Source: Sphingobacteriaceae bacterium (GTDB lineage Bacteria > Bacteroidota > Bacteroidia > Sphingobacteriales > Sphingobacteriaceae). From it: a DNA stretch of 64,000 nt. The stretch is taken from NCBI GenBank assembly GCA_029266635.1, contig JAQSWM010000001.1:248001-312000 (forward strand), written 5' to 3'. Below, one piece after another: positions 24,539 through 31,516 of the stretch; positions within the stretch are counted from its first letter, which is position 1, and each line of letters starts with the position of its first letter. Under the pieces are notes generated by a model. The model searched no databases. It saw only the letters and a list, made by a program, of their open reading frames with translations, and was not told the DNA's origin. A program made the translations under genes and the position numbers.

Positions 24539-25849
24539 TTAAAACAATCTGCTATGCAGGCTTCTCAGAGCTTCGGTTTTGTCGGAGGTGCTAACTAACA
24601 ATGAAATGTTATAGTTGCTGCCGCCGTACGAGATCATCCTTAGCGGGATGTGCTTTACAGCCTCGAGCACACGGGCAGCAAAGCCGTGCTTTTCAGGCCC
24701 GAAATCGCCCACCACACAAATTATCGTTTGATCGTTATCCAACTCTACAGAGCCGAAATCATTTAGTTCTTTGATGATGTCGGGCAGGTTGGCAGTCTCA
24801 TCGATGGTCAGAGAAACAGCGACTTCCGAAGTCGTTATCATGTCAATCGGAGTTTTGTATCGTTCAAATACCTCAAATACCCGGCGCAAAAAGCCATAGG
24901 CAAGCAACATGCGGGTAGATTGTATTTTGATGGCTGTAATTCCGTCTTTGGCAGCGATAGATTTTATCTGCCCTTTTTCGCTTTCGTTGGTGATGAGCGT
25001 GCCCGCAGCATGAGGCTCCATCGTATTCAGTAAACGAACCGGAATCTTGTATTTCTGGGCTGGAAATACGCTTTGTGGATGCAATATCTTCGCTCCGAAA
25101 TAAGCAAGCTCGGCAGCTTCATCGAAAGAAAGCTGAGCAATCGGCTTTGTTCCTTTCACAATCCGTGGATCGTTGTTGTGCATGCCGTCAATGTCTGTCC
25201 ATATCTGAACCTCATCTGCTTTAATTGCAGCACCTAAGAGCGAAGCAGTATAATCGCTTCCGCCCCGGCGAAGATTGTCTATTTCGCCAAACGAGTTGCG
25301 GCAGATATATCCCTGAGTGATGAAAAGTGTATTATCGCCATTTTTTTCCAGCAAGGGCTGTAAATGCGTGCCGATATGCTCCACCATCGGCTCATTGTCT
25401 TCATCGATCTTCATGAAATCAAGAGCTGGAAGAAGCACCGATTTCACACCGATCTCTGTAAGATAAAAGTGGTATAGTGTGGTTGAAATAAGCTCGCCCT
25501 GGGCAAGGATCACCTTTTCCTCTATCGGGGTAAACAGCTCGTTTGCGAAAGATGAGATCAGGTTGAAGTGATAATCGATCAAATCTCTGCCGTTTGCCTT
25601 CCCGGCATCGGTAGAAAAAAGCTCCTCTACAAAAACCACATACTTATCATGAAGAGCTTTGGTGAGTTCCTTCGCTTTCTTCTTATCGCCATCTAAATAT
25701 GCCTGAGAAATTTCTACAAGGTTGTTAGTGGTTCCTGAAACGGCAGAAAGGACTACGATCTGTTTTTCTTCAGGACGGATGATGTCGAGTAATTTTTTCA
25801 TCCGCTCCGGGCTTCCAACAGAGGTGCCTCCAAATTTTAAAATCTTCAT
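24539..25849 (-). CDS. lysC: Aspartate kinase
   Basis: Phosphorylates aspartate at the head of the lysine, threonine and methionine pathway. N-terminal signature KILKFGGTSVGSPERM; LRRGGSDYTASLLGAAI in the middle of the kinase domain; two ACT domains at the C-terminus (for example IDMITTSEVAVSLTI and LRMISYGGSNYNISLLV), where end-product feedback is expected. The 436 residues are a single-function enzyme, without fused homoserine dehydrogenase. First gene of the unit with lysA. No lysine riboswitch fold is apparent in the 206-base upstream region; a promoter-like element is present. Confidence 0.94.
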   Translation of the reverse strand: MKILKFGGTSVGSPERMKKLLDIIRPEEKQIVVLSAVSGTTNNLVEISQAYLDGDKKKAKELTKALHDKYVVFVEELFSTDAGKANGRDLIDYHFNLISSFANELFTPIEEKVILAQGELISTTLYHFYLTEIGVKSVLLPALDFMKIDEDNEPMVEHIGTHLQPLLEKNGDNTLFITQGYICRNSFGEIDNLRRGGSDYTASLLGAAIKADEVQIWTDIDGMHNNDPRIVKGTKPIAQLSFDEAAELAYFGAKILHPQSVFPAQKYKIPVRLLNTMEPHAAGTLITNESEKGQIKSIAAKDGITAIKIQSTRMLLAYGFLRRVFEVFERYKTPIDMITTSEVAVSLTIDETANLPDIIKELNDFGSVELDNDQTIICVVGDFGPEKHGFAARVLEAVKHIPLRMISYGGSNYNISLLVSTSDKTEALRSLHSRLF

Positions 25850-25892
25850 TTAAGCTCTTCTAATGCAGTAATCAAGTATTCTGTTCGCGGCG

Positions 25893-25900
25893 CAAAATTA
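25893..25900 (-). promoter_or_regulatory. Candidate -7 element of lysC
   Basis: On the minus strand the octamer is TAATTTTG, a perfect match to TAnnTTTG. It lies about 45 bases before the lysC ATG. The -33 region is not convincing. Confidence 0.42.
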
Positions 25901-26055
25901 GATAAAACCCTGACATTTAAGAAGGAGAAGAACGATTTATTACCGAACTGCAGTTCTTTGCTGATCATCAGTAAAAACAGGCAACGAGCTAATTTTCCTT
26001 TCTCCTACAACATTATTGCTAACATTGTATTTTCGTTCCAACAAACAGACAAAAC

Positions 26056-27792
26056 ATGCAGGAATTAGAACCATCAGTCCTTCAAAAAATAAACCAGTGG
26101 CTTCAGGGAAGTTATGATGCCGATACTAAAAAAGAAATCCAGGCTTTGCTCGACAGCGATTCGTCAACCGAGCTAACGGATGCCTTTTACAAAGATCTTG
26201 AATTTGGAACCGGCGGCCTTCGCGGCACCATGGGACCGGGCTCAAATCGAGTGAACAAATACACTATAGGCACCGCAACGCAAGGCCTGAGCAACTATCT
26301 GAAAAACACCTATCCGAACGAGGAGATAAAAGTTGCCATTGCGCATGATAGCCGGAACAACTCCGATTATTTTGCAGGCACTGCCGCCGATGTTTTCTCA
26401 GCAAACGGTATCCATGTTTACTTTTTCAAAGAATTGCGCCCAACACCCGAGCTATCCTTTGCCATACGGCATCTGGGCTGTCGCAGCGGCGTTATGCTTA
26501 CTGCATCGCACAATCCTAAAGAATACAATGGGTACAAGGCTTACGGTCCGGATGGTGGGCAGTTTGTGTCGCCTGCTGATAAGGAAGTAATGGCTGAAGT
26601 TGCTAAGATCAGCAGCATTGATGAGGTGAAGTTTGAAAGAAATCCTGATAAGGTTGAGCTGATCGGCGAAGAGATCGACAAGCTTTACCTGGACGCAATC
26701 ACAAGTTTATCGGTTTCACCGGATGCGATAAAAAGGCAGTCGAATCTTAAAATCGTTTACTCCCCTATTCACGGCACGGGCATCACGCTGGTGCCGAAAG
26801 CACTGCAGCAATTCGGCTTCACAAACGTGACCCTGGTTGAGGAGCAGATCAAACCCGATGGGAATTTCCCGACCGTAGTTTACCCCAATCCTGAAGAAAA
26901 AGAAGCCCTCACCCTTGCACTTAAAAAAGCCCAGGAAATAGACGCAGATCTTGTTTTAGCAACAGACCCGGACGCCGACCGCGTGGGCATTGCCGTGAAA
27001 AATAACGAAGGCGAATTCGTACTTTTAAATGGCAACCAAACCGGTAGTTTGCTGATAAATTATCTTCTCACCGCCTGGGAAGAAAAGGGAAAGCTCACAG
27101 GTAATGAGTACATCGTGAAAACGATCGTGACAACATACCTGATAGATAAAATCGCTGCTGCAAAAAATGTAACCTGTTACAACACGCTGACTGGTTTCAA
27201 ATATATTGGCGAATTGATGACCTCTCTGGTCGGGAAAGCGACCTTTATCGGCGGTGGAGAGGAAAGCTACGGCTACCTTATTGGCGATCTGGTCCGCGAT
27301 AAGGATGCTGTTGTTTCGAGCGCTTTCATAGCAGAAATGACTGCTTTTTACAAAGATAAAGGAAGCAGCCTTTTTGAGGCGATGATTGAAATGTATCATC
27401 AATACGGATTCTATAAAGAACAGCTTGTATCACTAACCAAAAAGGGCAAATCGGGTGCGGAGGAGATTAAAGCCATGATCGCGAAGTTCAGAGAAAACCC
27501 ACCTCAAAGCCTCGGCGGCTCAAAAGTTGTTAAGCTAAAAGACTATGAACTGCGCAAGGAAACTGATTTGGCATCGGGTGAAACTAGCGAGCTTGACTTC
27601 CCGAAATCTGACGTATTGCAGTTCATCACGGAGGACGGGAGCATTGTATCGGCTCGTCCTTCCGGAACTGAACCTAAGATTAAATTTTATTGCAGCGTAA
27701 ACGCCCCCCTCAAAAACAAGGATACTTTCGCTGAAACAGACAGCCAGCTTGACAAAAAAGTTCAGGCTATAATGAATGACTTACAATCGTAA
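26056..27792 (+). CDS. Phospho-sugar mutase (phosphoglucomutase/phosphomannomutase family)
   Basis: 578-residue alpha-D-phosphohexomutase, probably interconverting glucose-1-phosphate and glucose-6-phosphate (PgcA-like). Features: the N-terminal FGTGGLRGTMGPG; the phosphoserine loop LTASHNPKEYNGYKAYG with Ser151; the magnesium site DPDADR; the sugar-binding GGGEESYGYLIGD; and the C-terminal phosphate-binding RPSGTEPKIKFY. All four domains are complete. It is divergent from lysC with about 200 bases between. Confidence 0.94.
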   Translation: MQELEPSVLQKINQWLQGSYDADTKKEIQALLDSDSSTELTDAFYKDLEFGTGGLRGTMGPGSNRVNKYTIGTATQGLSNYLKNTYPNEEIKVAIAHDSRNNSDYFAGTAADVFSANGIHVYFFKELRPTPELSFAIRHLGCRSGVMLTASHNPKEYNGYKAYGPDGGQFVSPADKEVMAEVAKISSIDEVKFERNPDKVELIGEEIDKLYLDAITSLSVSPDAIKRQSNLKIVYSPIHGTGITLVPKALQQFGFTNVTLVEEQIKPDGNFPTVVYPNPEEKEALTLALKKAQEIDADLVLATDPDADRVGIAVKNNEGEFVLLNGNQTGSLLINYLLTAWEEKGKLTGNEYIVKTIVTTYLIDKIAAAKNVTCYNTLTGFKYIGELMTSLVGKATFIGGGEESYGYLIGDLVRDKDAVVSSAFIAEMTAFYKDKGSSLFEAMIEMYHQYGFYKEQLVSLTKKGKSGAEEIKAMIAKFRENPPQSLGGSKVVKLKDYELRKETDLASGETSELDFPKSDVLQFITEDGSIVSARPSGTEPKIKFYCSVNAPLKNKDTFAETDSQLDKKVQAIMNDLQS

Positions 27793-27854
27793 CAATTAAC
27801 ACCCGAACAAACCATCGCCTATTTTAATACGTTTAACCTTAAAACCACACGCTC

Positions 27855-28124
27855 ATGGAACTGACTTTACAACACCCTGAAGACGCCTTGCTGAGGCTCT
27901 TGAACTTTGCGGCAATTGACCCGCCAGATGACGATGAAGATTATGAGGACGATGATGATCTGGACTTAGACGATGACGATCTGGGAATAGACGAGGATGA
28001 TACAGTTGTTGAGACCGGGCTTTTTCCGGCTAGTGACGAAACTGAAGCCTTAGAAGACACTAATTATGACGACGATGATGAAGATGATCCGCTCGAAGAA
28101 TTGAGGGGTTCAGAATTGTACTAA
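27855..28124 (+). CDS. Small, highly acidic protein of unknown function
   Basis: 89 residues, of which roughly 40% are Asp or Glu, arranged in runs of D broken by L, Y and I. Only the first about 20 residues (MELTLQHPEDALLRLLNFAA) look able to form a helix; the rest should be disordered and may mimic nucleic acid or bind cations or basic proteins. No family recognised. It has a proper ATG, 62 bases after the phosphomutase stop, and a strong terminator right after its stop codon, which together support a real gene rather than a chance frame. Confidence 0.6.
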   Translation: MELTLQHPEDALLRLLNFAAIDPPDDDEDYEDDDDLDLDDDDLGIDEDDTVVETGLFPASDETEALEDTNYDDDDEDDPLEELRGSELY

Positions 28125-28163
28125 ACAAAAAAGCCATCCGCGAACAACGGATGGCTTTTTGTT
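28124..28163. terminator. Bidirectional terminator between the acidic protein gene and htpG
   Basis: Hairpin with arms AACAAAAAAGCCATCCG and CGGATGGCTTTTTGTT and a seven-base loop (CGAACAA); A/T-runs on both sides serve both convergent genes. Confidence 0.88.
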
Positions 28164-28182
28164 TAAATCTGCTTTAAGCGAA

Positions 28183-30078
28183 TTACTTCACGGTCATATC
28201 AACACTTCTTTTTATGAAGTTTGTCAAGTCTGAACCGGTGAGCATTCCCTGCGACAACAAAGCCAGATCGTAAGCCTGTTTGGCAAGATCCGTTTTTACG
28301 CTCTCATCATCAGCCGCAATGATCTTTTGAACCAGCGGGTGATTCGCGTTAACCGCAACAGTTAGCATTTCGGGCATATTTCCCATAAACGACATTCCGC
28401 CGCCGCCACCCATCGCCTGCATATCTTTCATTCTGCGGAAAAACTCCGGCAAAGTCACTGTAACCGGAAGCTCGTCCTCAGCTAAAGGCTCAACCGCTAC
28501 TTTCCTGTCTTTATTGTTAATTGCTTTTTCAAACACCTCCTGCACCGCCTTTTCCTCGTCTGCACTCAGTTTGCTTGTTAGCGTATTCTCTTTCTCGATC
28601 AGTTTTTCGGCAGTTTCAGAGTCAACACGTTTTAACGTGAATTTTTCAACCTTGCTCTCGAGCATCTGGATGAAATGTGCATCTATTGGGTGTGAGAACT
28701 CCAGCACATCGTAACCCTTCTTCTTCGCCGACTGGATAAATGCATCCTGTTTAGCAACATCCGTTGCATAGATTGCAACCAGGTTGCCGGACTTATCTTC
28801 CTGATTAGCTTTTATATGCTCCTTGTACTTTTCTAAGGTAAAATAAAGCCCATCTGTAGTTTTATACTGGCAAAAATCCTTCGCTTTATCATAGAATTTA
28901 TCATTGCTGATCATCCCATACTTCACGAACAAACCGATATCATCCCACTTATCGGCGAAAGCCTTTTCGTCTTTCGCGTAAAGCTCTGCAAGTTTATCCG
29001 CAACCTTTTTGGTGATGTATGTGCTGATTTTTTTGACGTTCGAGTCAGCTTGCAGGAAGCTTCTTGATACGTTCAAAGGAATATCCGGCGAGTCTATGAT
29101 ACCGTGCAGCAGCATCAGGAACTCAGGGACAATATCTTTTACCTCGTCGGTGATGAATACCTGACGTGAGTAAAGCTGGATTTTGCTGCGCTGGAATTCG
29201 AAATCATTTTTGATTTTCGGGAAGTAAAGCACTCCCGTGAGATTAAATGGATAATCTACGTTCAGATGAATCCAAAACAATGGATCTTCAGAGAATGGAT
29301 AGAGTTCCTTGTAGAATGCAATGTAATCTTCATCCTTCAGATCGGCAGGAGCTTTGGTCCAGATTGGATCTGTTGTGTTAACAATATTGTCAACTTCTAC
29401 AGATGTGTACTTGGCCTTGCCTTCTTCATCTTCACCGTCAGGCTCTGACTCTGTTTTTGTGCCAAACTTCACCTCTACTGGCAGGAAACGGCAGTATTTA
29501 TCCAATATCTCCTGAAGTCTCGCTTTATCCAGGAATTCTTCTGAATCTTTGTTTATATGCAGGATAATGTCTGTCCCACGTTCGGTGCGGCTGCCATCGG
29601 TTATCTCAAATTCGGTACTGCCGTCGCAAATCCAGCGGGCCGGCTGCGCTCCCTCCTGGTAAGATAAGGTTTGGATTTCCACCTGATCAGCAACCATGAA
29701 TGCCGAATAGAAACCCAATCCGAATTTACCGATCAGTTCGTTGGCATCCTTCGCATCTTTAAACTTCTCGACAAACTCTGTGGCTCCTGAAAATGCAATC
29801 TGGTTGATATACTTTTTGATTTCTTCGGCAGTCATGCCCAAGCCATGGTCAGAAATTGTCAGAGTTTTCGCCTTCTCATCAAAAGCCACTTCCACCTGCA
29901 ATTTGCCAAGCTCGCCCTGGTACTGCCCCAGAGATGACAGCCTCTTCAATTTTTGCGTAGCATCTACTGCGTTTGATACTAATTCCCGCAAGAATATTTC
30001 ATGGTCTGAATACAGAAATTTCTTGATGATCGGGAAAATGTTCTCGGTATGGATCGAGATATTTCCTTTTTCTTGCAT
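28183..30078 (-). CDS. htpG: Hsp90-family chaperone HtpG
   Basis: 631-residue ATP-dependent chaperone. The N-terminal GHKL ATPase has EIFLRELVSNAVDA, the Mg/ATP motif SDHGLGM (with a His where many homologues have a Thr) and IGKFGLGFYSAFMVAD as lid region. The middle domain has YFPKIKNDFEFQRSKIQLY and DIPLNVSRSFLQ. The C-terminal dimerisation part contains a Gly/Met-rich stretch (MGGGGGMSFMG) seen in Bacteroidota HtpG. A single gene with ATG at 30078; the tRNA-Ser promoter lies about 90 bases away in the opposite direction. Confidence 0.96.
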   Translation of the reverse strand: MQEKGNISIHTENIFPIIKKFLYSDHEIFLRELVSNAVDATQKLKRLSSLGQYQGELGKLQVEVAFDEKAKTLTISDHGLGMTAEEIKKYINQIAFSGATEFVEKFKDAKDANELIGKFGLGFYSAFMVADQVEIQTLSYQEGAQPARWICDGSTEFEITDGSRTERGTDIILHINKDSEEFLDKARLQEILDKYCRFLPVEVKFGTKTESEPDGEDEEGKAKYTSVEVDNIVNTTDPIWTKAPADLKDEDYIAFYKELYPFSEDPLFWIHLNVDYPFNLTGVLYFPKIKNDFEFQRSKIQLYSRQVFITDEVKDIVPEFLMLLHGIIDSPDIPLNVSRSFLQADSNVKKISTYITKKVADKLAELYAKDEKAFADKWDDIGLFVKYGMISNDKFYDKAKDFCQYKTTDGLYFTLEKYKEHIKANQEDKSGNLVAIYATDVAKQDAFIQSAKKKGYDVLEFSHPIDAHFIQMLESKVEKFTLKRVDSETAEKLIEKENTLTSKLSADEEKAVQEVFEKAINNKDRKVAVEPLAEDELPVTVTLPEFFRRMKDMQAMGGGGGMSFMGNMPEMLTVAVNANHPLVQKIIAADDESVKTDLAKQAYDLALLSQGMLTGSDLTNFIKRSVDMTVK

Positions 30079-30170
30079 AGTAAAGAATAGATTTTTCAGC
30101 GATTGAACAACAATGATTCCAAAGCACTTTTGGTGACAGGATGACAGCCGCAGCTTAAGTGAAATTATTT

Positions 30171-30200
30171 TTTGATGGCTTTACTGAATTACTATATTTG
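30171..30200 (+). promoter_or_regulatory. Promoter of tRNA-Ser
   Basis: TTTG (30171-30174), 18 bases, TATATTTG (30193-30200), a full match to the Bacteroidota TTTG...TAnnTTTG promoter. The bases right after, CAGTCCC, recur after the tRNA-Pro promoter. Confidence 0.65.
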
Positions 30201-30222
30201 CAGTCCCTTGAAAAAGGGCTTT

Positions 30223-30309
30223 GGTGAGGTGCCTGAGAGGCCGAAAGGATCAGTTTGCTAAACTGACGTACGGGCAACTGTACCGAGGGTTCGAATCCCT
30301 CCCTCACCG
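30223..30309 (+). tRNA. tRNA-Ser (GCU anticodon)
   Basis: Acceptor stem GGTGAGG / CCTCACC, discriminator G, anticodon arm CAGTT-TGCTAA-ACTG with anticodon GCT (decodes AGC/AGU), the long variable arm of class II tRNAs, and T arm GAGGG-TTCGAAT-CCCTC. The CCA end is not encoded. 87 bases. Confidence 0.95.
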
Positions 30310-30330
30310 CCGAATATATTTGAAGATATA

Positions 30331-30361
30331 TTTGATGCAGAAGTAAAAAATACTACTTTTG
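30331..30361 (+). promoter_or_regulatory. Promoter of tRNA-Pro
   Basis: TTTG (30331-30334), exactly 19 bases, TACTTTTG (30354-30361): a consensus Bacteroidota promoter. The transcript should begin near 30368, about 40 bases before the mature tRNA. Confidence 0.7.
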
Positions 30362-30408
30362 CAGTCCCAAACCAGAAAGGCGCTACGGCACCATCTGGTA
30401 CAAAAGTT

Positions 30409-30482
30409 CGGGATGTAGCGTAGCCCGGTATCGCGCCACATTTGGGATGTGGAGGCCGCAGGTTCGAATCCTGCCATCCCGA
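30409..30482 (+). tRNA. tRNA-Pro (UGG anticodon)
   Basis: 74 bases. Acceptor CGGGATG / CATCCCG with discriminator A; anticodon arm CCACA-TTTGGGA-TGTGG with anticodon TGG and G37; T arm GCAGG-TTCGAAT-CCTGC. No encoded CCA. It is the intact left member of a series in which the tRNA 3' half recurs twice downstream. Confidence 0.95.
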
Positions 30483-30488
30483 CTTCTT

Positions 30489-30520
30489 AAAAGCCATTCG
30501 TAAAACGAGTGGCTTTTTTT
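30489..30520 (+). terminator. Terminator of tRNA-Pro (copy 1 of 3)
   Basis: Hairpin AAAAGCCATTCGT / ACGAGTGGCTTTT with AAA loop and T-tract. The same hairpin follows each downstream tRNA remnant. Confidence 0.85.
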
Positions 30521-30531
30521 ATTTTGGCTAA

Positions 30532-30777
30532 ATGTATAACGTCTATATACTTTTCAGCGATTCCACGCTTAAGTATTATACGGGTAGCTGCCAAAACATG
30601 GAGCTCCGCCTTGCGCACCATAATAGCGGCCATAATCGAAGTACAAAAGCAGGTGCGCCGTGGAAGATCATTAAGGTTTATCATGTTGTAGACAGAACCG
30701 AAGCACTCCGGCTGGAGAACAAGATCAAAAAGCGAGGAGCGAAACGATTCCTAAGCGATGAAGGCCTTGCGGGTTGA
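30532..30777 (+). CDS. Small GIY-YIG nuclease-domain protein, copy 1
   Basis: 81 residues consisting only of a GIY-YIG domain of the UPF0213/COG2827 type. The VYI and YTG strands (residues 4-6 and 16-18) correspond to GIY and YIG; Arg26 and the HHN motif follow on the first helix; Glu62 lies in LENKIKKRG at the metal-binding position. The ATG lies only 11 bases behind the T-tract of the tRNA-Pro terminator, so there is no room for its own promoter and expression must come from readthrough. The stop TGA is also the first codon of the conserved tRNA-remnant block. About 80% identical by eye to the second copy at 30877. Confidence 0.85.
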   Translation: MYNVYILFSDSTLKYYTGSCQNMELRLAHHNSGHNRSTKAGAPWKIIKVYHVVDRTEALRLENKIKKRGAKRFLSDEGLAG

Positions 30778-30829
30778 TCGCGTGGCGCTCGGGCGCCAAG
30801 GCCCAGGTTCGAATCCTGCCATCCCGACT
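30775..30829 (+). pseudogene. tRNA-Pro 3'-half remnant, copy 1
   Basis: Starts at the nuclease stop codon and keeps ATCGCG, a 5-bp anticodon-like stem (TGGCG / CGCCA) with a six-base loop CTCGGG, then AGGCC, T arm with TTCGAAT, and the acceptor 3' strand CATCCCGA. No matching CGGGATG 5' strand lies upstream, so it cannot fold into a complete tRNA. One base is missing in the T stem (GGCCCAGG against GGCCGCAGG). Confidence 0.75.
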
Positions 30830-30867
30830 ACAAAAAGCCATTCGCAGAAAGCGAGTGGCTTTTTTGT
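30830..30867 (+). terminator. Terminator, copy 2 of 3
   Basis: Hairpin ACAAAAAGCCATTCGC / GCGAGTGGCTTTTTTGT. Compared with the first copy, a T-A pair next to the loop has become C-G on both arms, a compensatory change that supports selection on the hairpin. Confidence 0.82.
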
Positions 30868-30876
30868 TTTGCTATA

Positions 30877-31119
30877 ATGTATAACGTGTATATCCTTTTC
30901 AGCGATTCAACTCAGAAATTTTATACGGGCAGCTGTCAGGATATGGTTTCACGGCTAATTCACCACAATGCCGGCCACAACCGAAGCACAAAAGCAGGTG
31001 CGCCGTGGAAAATAGCAATGCTCTATCACGTTGCTGACCGGGCTGAAGCATTAAAGCTCGAAATGAAAATCAAGAATCGTGGTGCAAAAAGGTTTCTAGT
31101 GGATGAAGGGCTGGGCTGA
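30877..31119 (+). CDS. Small GIY-YIG nuclease-domain protein, copy 2
   Basis: 80 residues, same family and layout as the copy at 30532: VYI/YTG core, Arg at position 26 of the first helix, HHNAGHNRSTKAGAPWK, and Glu62 in LEMKIKNRG. Most differences from copy 1 lie on one face of the helices and in the 46-56 strand, while catalytic positions are unchanged, which suggests both copies remained under selection rather than being a recent duplication. ATG is 9 bases after the previous T-tract. Ends in TGA, which again opens a tRNA-remnant block. Confidence 0.85.
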   Translation: MYNVYILFSDSTQKFYTGSCQDMVSRLIHHNAGHNRSTKAGAPWKIAMLYHVADRAEALKLEMKIKNRGAKRFLVDEGLG

Positions 31120-31169
31120 TCGCGTGGCGCTCGGGCGCCAAGGCCGCAGGTTCGAATCCTGCCATCCGA
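31117..31169 (+). pseudogene. tRNA-Pro 3'-half remnant, copy 2
   Basis: Same TGATCGCG start, TGGCG-CTCGGG-CGCCA arm, GGCCGCAGG, TTCGAAT loop and acceptor strand, but the acceptor end reads CATCCGA with one C missing. It cannot form the tRNA acceptor stem. Confidence 0.75.
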
Positions 31170-31175
31170 CTTCTT

Positions 31176-31208
31176 AAAAGCCATTCGTAAAAACGAGTGG
31201 CTTTTTTG
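31176..31208 (+). terminator. Terminator, copy 3 of 3
   Basis: Hairpin AAAAGCCATTCGT / ACGAGTGGCTTTT with AAAA loop and T-tract, nearly identical to the tRNA-Pro terminator at 30489. It faces the convergent UbiA-like gene. Confidence 0.82.
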
Positions 31209-31232
31209 TTTGGGCCTAACCCCACGGGCAAT

Positions 31233-31516
31233 TCACTCCCACAAGTTTATCAAAGGAATCAGCCCGAACCAGATCAGATAAACCAGAGACGTAATCAACA
31301 AGCCATCTATCCTCTTTGGCGGGTTATGGCTCGTGAAATAGCGCCGGATGAGAATTAAGAGAAGCACAATATTCGGAACTGCAAAGTATAGTATCCCTTC
31401 AAAAGCAGGCTTGTAGTGCATGCTTAGAGAAATTGTGGCAATTAGCGATGTACAGGCAAATCCCAGGGCGATAATGGAAGCGGCTTTTTTTCCAAACCTT
31501 ACGGCGATCGTTCTTT
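31233..31516 (-). pseudogene. 3' part of the UbiA-like domain, in the -1 frame
   Basis: Continues the upstream oxidoreductase-UbiA gene in another frame. Reading back from the short frame with ATG at 31421, open codons extend to the frameshift near 31513 and give RTIAVRFGKKAAS, the usual continuation of the UbiA second Asp motif (DYEADKLAGK followed by RT.AVR.G). The remaining about 90 residues form three hydrophobic helices (FEGILYFAVPNIVLLLILI and LLITSLVYLIWFGLIPLI), matching the last helices of UbiA enzymes. Read alone it could be taken for a 62-residue membrane protein, but the homology argument favours a broken fusion gene or a programmed -1 frameshift. Confidence 0.65.

Larger units (their letters stand above)
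30454..31208 (+). mobile_element. Tandem GIY-YIG / tRNA-Pro 3'-half module (two units)
   Basis: The segment from the variable loop of tRNA-Pro through its terminator recurs at 30800 and 31142, a period of about 345 bases. Between consecutive copies lies one GIY-YIG nuclease gene. The order is therefore: intact tRNA-Pro, terminator, nuclease gene, tRNA 3' half, terminator, nuclease gene, tRNA 3' half, terminator. Direct repeats of a tRNA 3' end around a nuclease gene look like the att repeats of integrated elements, but there is no integrase. Calling it mobile is inference; simple tandem duplication of a tRNA-plus-nuclease unit followed by loss of tRNA 5' halves is the alternative. Confidence 0.55.

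Noticed and set aside
25850-26055. A lysine riboswitch upstream of lysC
   Set aside because: No conserved lysine-element blocks or large fold were found in these 206 bases; only a promoter-like element is visible.
30532-31170. Two extra tRNA-Pro genes suggested by conserved T arms
   Set aside because: The 5' acceptor strand and D arm are missing, the loop has six bases, and in each copy one base is lost; they cannot fold as tRNAs.
31233-31421. A separate 62-residue membrane protein
   Set aside because: Codons upstream of its ATG stay open and continue the UbiA sequence, so it is better read as the frameshifted end of the fusion gene.
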